From assembly GCF_001983165.1 (NCBI RefSeq), contig NZ_MNPU01000017.1:1-64000 (forward strand): a stretch of DNA of 64,000 bases. Reading direction: 5' to 3'. This stretch comes from Pseudomonas gessardii (lineage in GTDB: Bacteria > Pseudomonadota > Gammaproteobacteria > Pseudomonadales > Pseudomonadaceae). The position numbers and the translations under genes were made by a program. This document shows positions 63,085 to 64,000 of the stretch, piece after piece (positions within the stretch are counted from its first letter, which is position 1; each line of letters starts with the position of its first letter). Below the pieces are notes generated by a model. That model was not told where the DNA came from and did not search any database. It saw nothing but the letters and a program-made list of their open reading frames with translations.

Positions 63085-63126
63085 ATCCAGCGAAACTGCG
63101 CACTGACTTTTCCACAGGCAAAAAAA

Positions 63127-63173
63127 CACCCCGGTTGTGCAGGCTCCCAAGAGCACTGCACACGACCGGGGTG
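63127..63173 (-). terminator. Terminator after the Tim44-domain gene
   Basis: CACCCCGG-TTGTGCAG pairs with CTGCACA-(C)-GACCGGGGTG around a 14-base loop, followed on the minus strand by a run of seven T. It lies 32 bases past the stop codon and between the convergent-free end of this gene and the Fur box. Confidence 0.8.
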
Positions 63174-63204
63174 TGTGTTACAGCAGGCTGTGTGCCTTTG
63201 CGGA

Positions 63205-64000
63205 TCAGCCGTTCTGGCGGATACCGGCGACCAGCCAAAGCTGGTTTTCGCCCTGCGGACGTTCCATGTTCCAGCTTTCGCTGAACACTTCGCCCTGGTC
63301 GAAGCGCGAAGTCTTCGACACACCGCTGAAGGTCAGGGTGGCGATGGTCTTGTCGGCGCGGTCATCCACACCTTCCAGTTGCACGCGCAGGTCGTCGATA
63401 TAGGTCGACTGGAACGCGTCGCCCAACTCGGCGCGTTCGCGCTTGAGGAACTCCAGCAGTTGCGGGGTCACGAACTCGGCGATCTTGTCCATTTCGTTGG
63501 CGTCCCAGTGTTGCTGCAGGGACTGGAAGTGGTTGCGGGCCGCTTCGACGAAACGCTCTTCGTTGAACCAGGCTGGCGCGTTGATCACCGGACGAGCGGC
63601 AGCAGGTGCTGCCGAGCCGCCGAAGATCGAACCCATGGCAGGCTTTTGCTCGAACACTTCACGCTGCATCGGCGCGCCGGCTGGAGCCAGGTGCTCCTGC
63701 TGCTTGCGGCGACGGGCGGCGATAAAGCGGAAGATCACAAAGGCGATGACCGCCATGATCAGGATGTCGAAGATCTGCATGCCCTGGAAGCCGCCGCCCA
63801 TGAACATGGAAGCGAGCAGGCCGCCGGCAGCGATACCGGCCAGCGGGCCCAACCAGCGCGAAGCACCGCCGGCCTTGGCAGCAGCGCCCGCGGCACCGGC
63901 CGCACCTGCGGTGGCCGCCGCTCCGCCCATGCCGCCAGCGGCGGGGGCCATTTGGCTGGTCTGGTGGCTCGGTGCTGCGCCGGAGCTTTTACCGCCACCG
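63205..64000 (-). CDS. Tim44-domain protein (partial, runs off the window)
   Basis: The reading frame continues past 64000 on the minus strand (GKSSGAAPSHQTSQMAPAA), so the N-terminus is outside the window. A Gly/Ala-rich spacer (MGGAAATAGAAGAAGAAAKA) and two hydrophobic segments (GIAAGGLLASMFMGG and FDILIMAVIAFVIFRFIAA) precede a C-terminal Tim44 fold (WFNEERFVEAARNHFQSLQQ, then DRADKTIATLTFSGVSKT). The family is probably membrane-associated; its role in bacteria is unclear. A strong terminator follows the gene. Confidence 0.85.
   Translation of the reverse strand, partial: GGGKSSGAAPSHQTSQMAPAAGGMGGAAATAGAAGAAGAAAKAGGASRWLGPLAGIAAGGLLASMFMGGGFQGMQIFDILIMAVIAFVIFRFIAARRRKQQEHLAPAGAPMQREVFEQKPAMGSIFGGSAAPAAARPVINAPAWFNEERFVEAARNHFQSLQQHWDANEMDKIAEFVTPQLLEFLKRERAELGDAFQSTYIDDLRVQLEGVDDRADKTIATLTFSGVSKTSRFDQGEVFSESWNMERPQGENQLWLVAGIRQNG

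Overview
The window reads as a Pseudomonas chromosome, most likely of the P. fluorescens group. Evidence: GC-rich core genes with typical Pseudomonas gene sets (cfa, cls, a Zur regulon with dksA2 and folE2, pdxY, a Tim44-like protein), a Pseudomonas-type REP pair at 41971-42075, CopR boxes of the pseudomonad type, and a close match to the P. aeruginosa Cif epoxide hydrolase. Species cannot be fixed from the window alone. No rRNA, tRNA, CRISPR array or intact insertion sequence was seen.

Region 1 (about 1-20,300) is an accessory copper/silver resistance block. It holds a DUF411 metal-binding protein; copA, a small Met/His-rich protein and copB; two PtrA-like small periplasmic proteins; copZ; a Cu(I) P-type ATPase with DUF2933 and cupredoxin partners; the copRS two-component system; copCD; a Cys/Met-rich secreted protein; and a cusCBA efflux pump whose adaptor carries a fused CusF-like domain. 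Five copies of a near-identical 16-bp box (CTGACA-n5-GTAAT) lie at its promoters and tie most of the block into one CopR regulon. copZ instead has a 19-bp-spacer MerR-type promoter. An AT-rich, stand-alone flgB-like gene sits unexplained in the middle.

Region 2 (about 20,500-27,700) is a small defence and mobile-type block. It has a type II CBASS operon (HNH-SAVED effector Cap5, CD-NTase, E1-E2 Cap2, JAMM peptidase Cap3), a DEDDh exonuclease, an AbrB plus MbcA/ParS-like antitoxin protein with no visible toxin, a decayed acetyltransferase, a small unknown gene and a cluster of degenerate 17-bp repeats.

Region 3 (27,700-32,700) is a cif-like locus: a TetR regulator (cifR-like) divergent from an MFS transporter, a secreted Cif-type epoxide hydrolase and an SDR, followed by an acetyltransferase-Rnk fusion. 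Region 4 (32,800-38,500) is a six-gene minus-strand phospholipid and phosphatase operon. Region 5 (38,700-42,000) is a bufferin operon (bufABC), the copper-binding modified-peptide system, followed by cfa. Region 6 (42,000-55,300) contains cls and a divergent Zur regulon with two perfect palindromes. In the Zur regulon, a dihydroorotase, a gamma-class carbonic anhydrase, HisI, FolE2 and DksA2 can plausibly stand in for zinc-requiring enzymes, and ZigA and CobW GTPases plausibly deliver zinc. Region 6 ends with pdxY, a thioesterase and a CPA2 antiporter. Region 7 (55,800-63,100) is a Fur/ECF/FecR-controlled uptake locus with a TonB-dependent receptor, a small secreted beta-barrel protein resembling hemophilin, and a Slam-type outer-membrane translocon. 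The window ends inside a Tim44-domain gene. Metal handling (Cu twice, Zn, Fe/heme) is the dominant theme.
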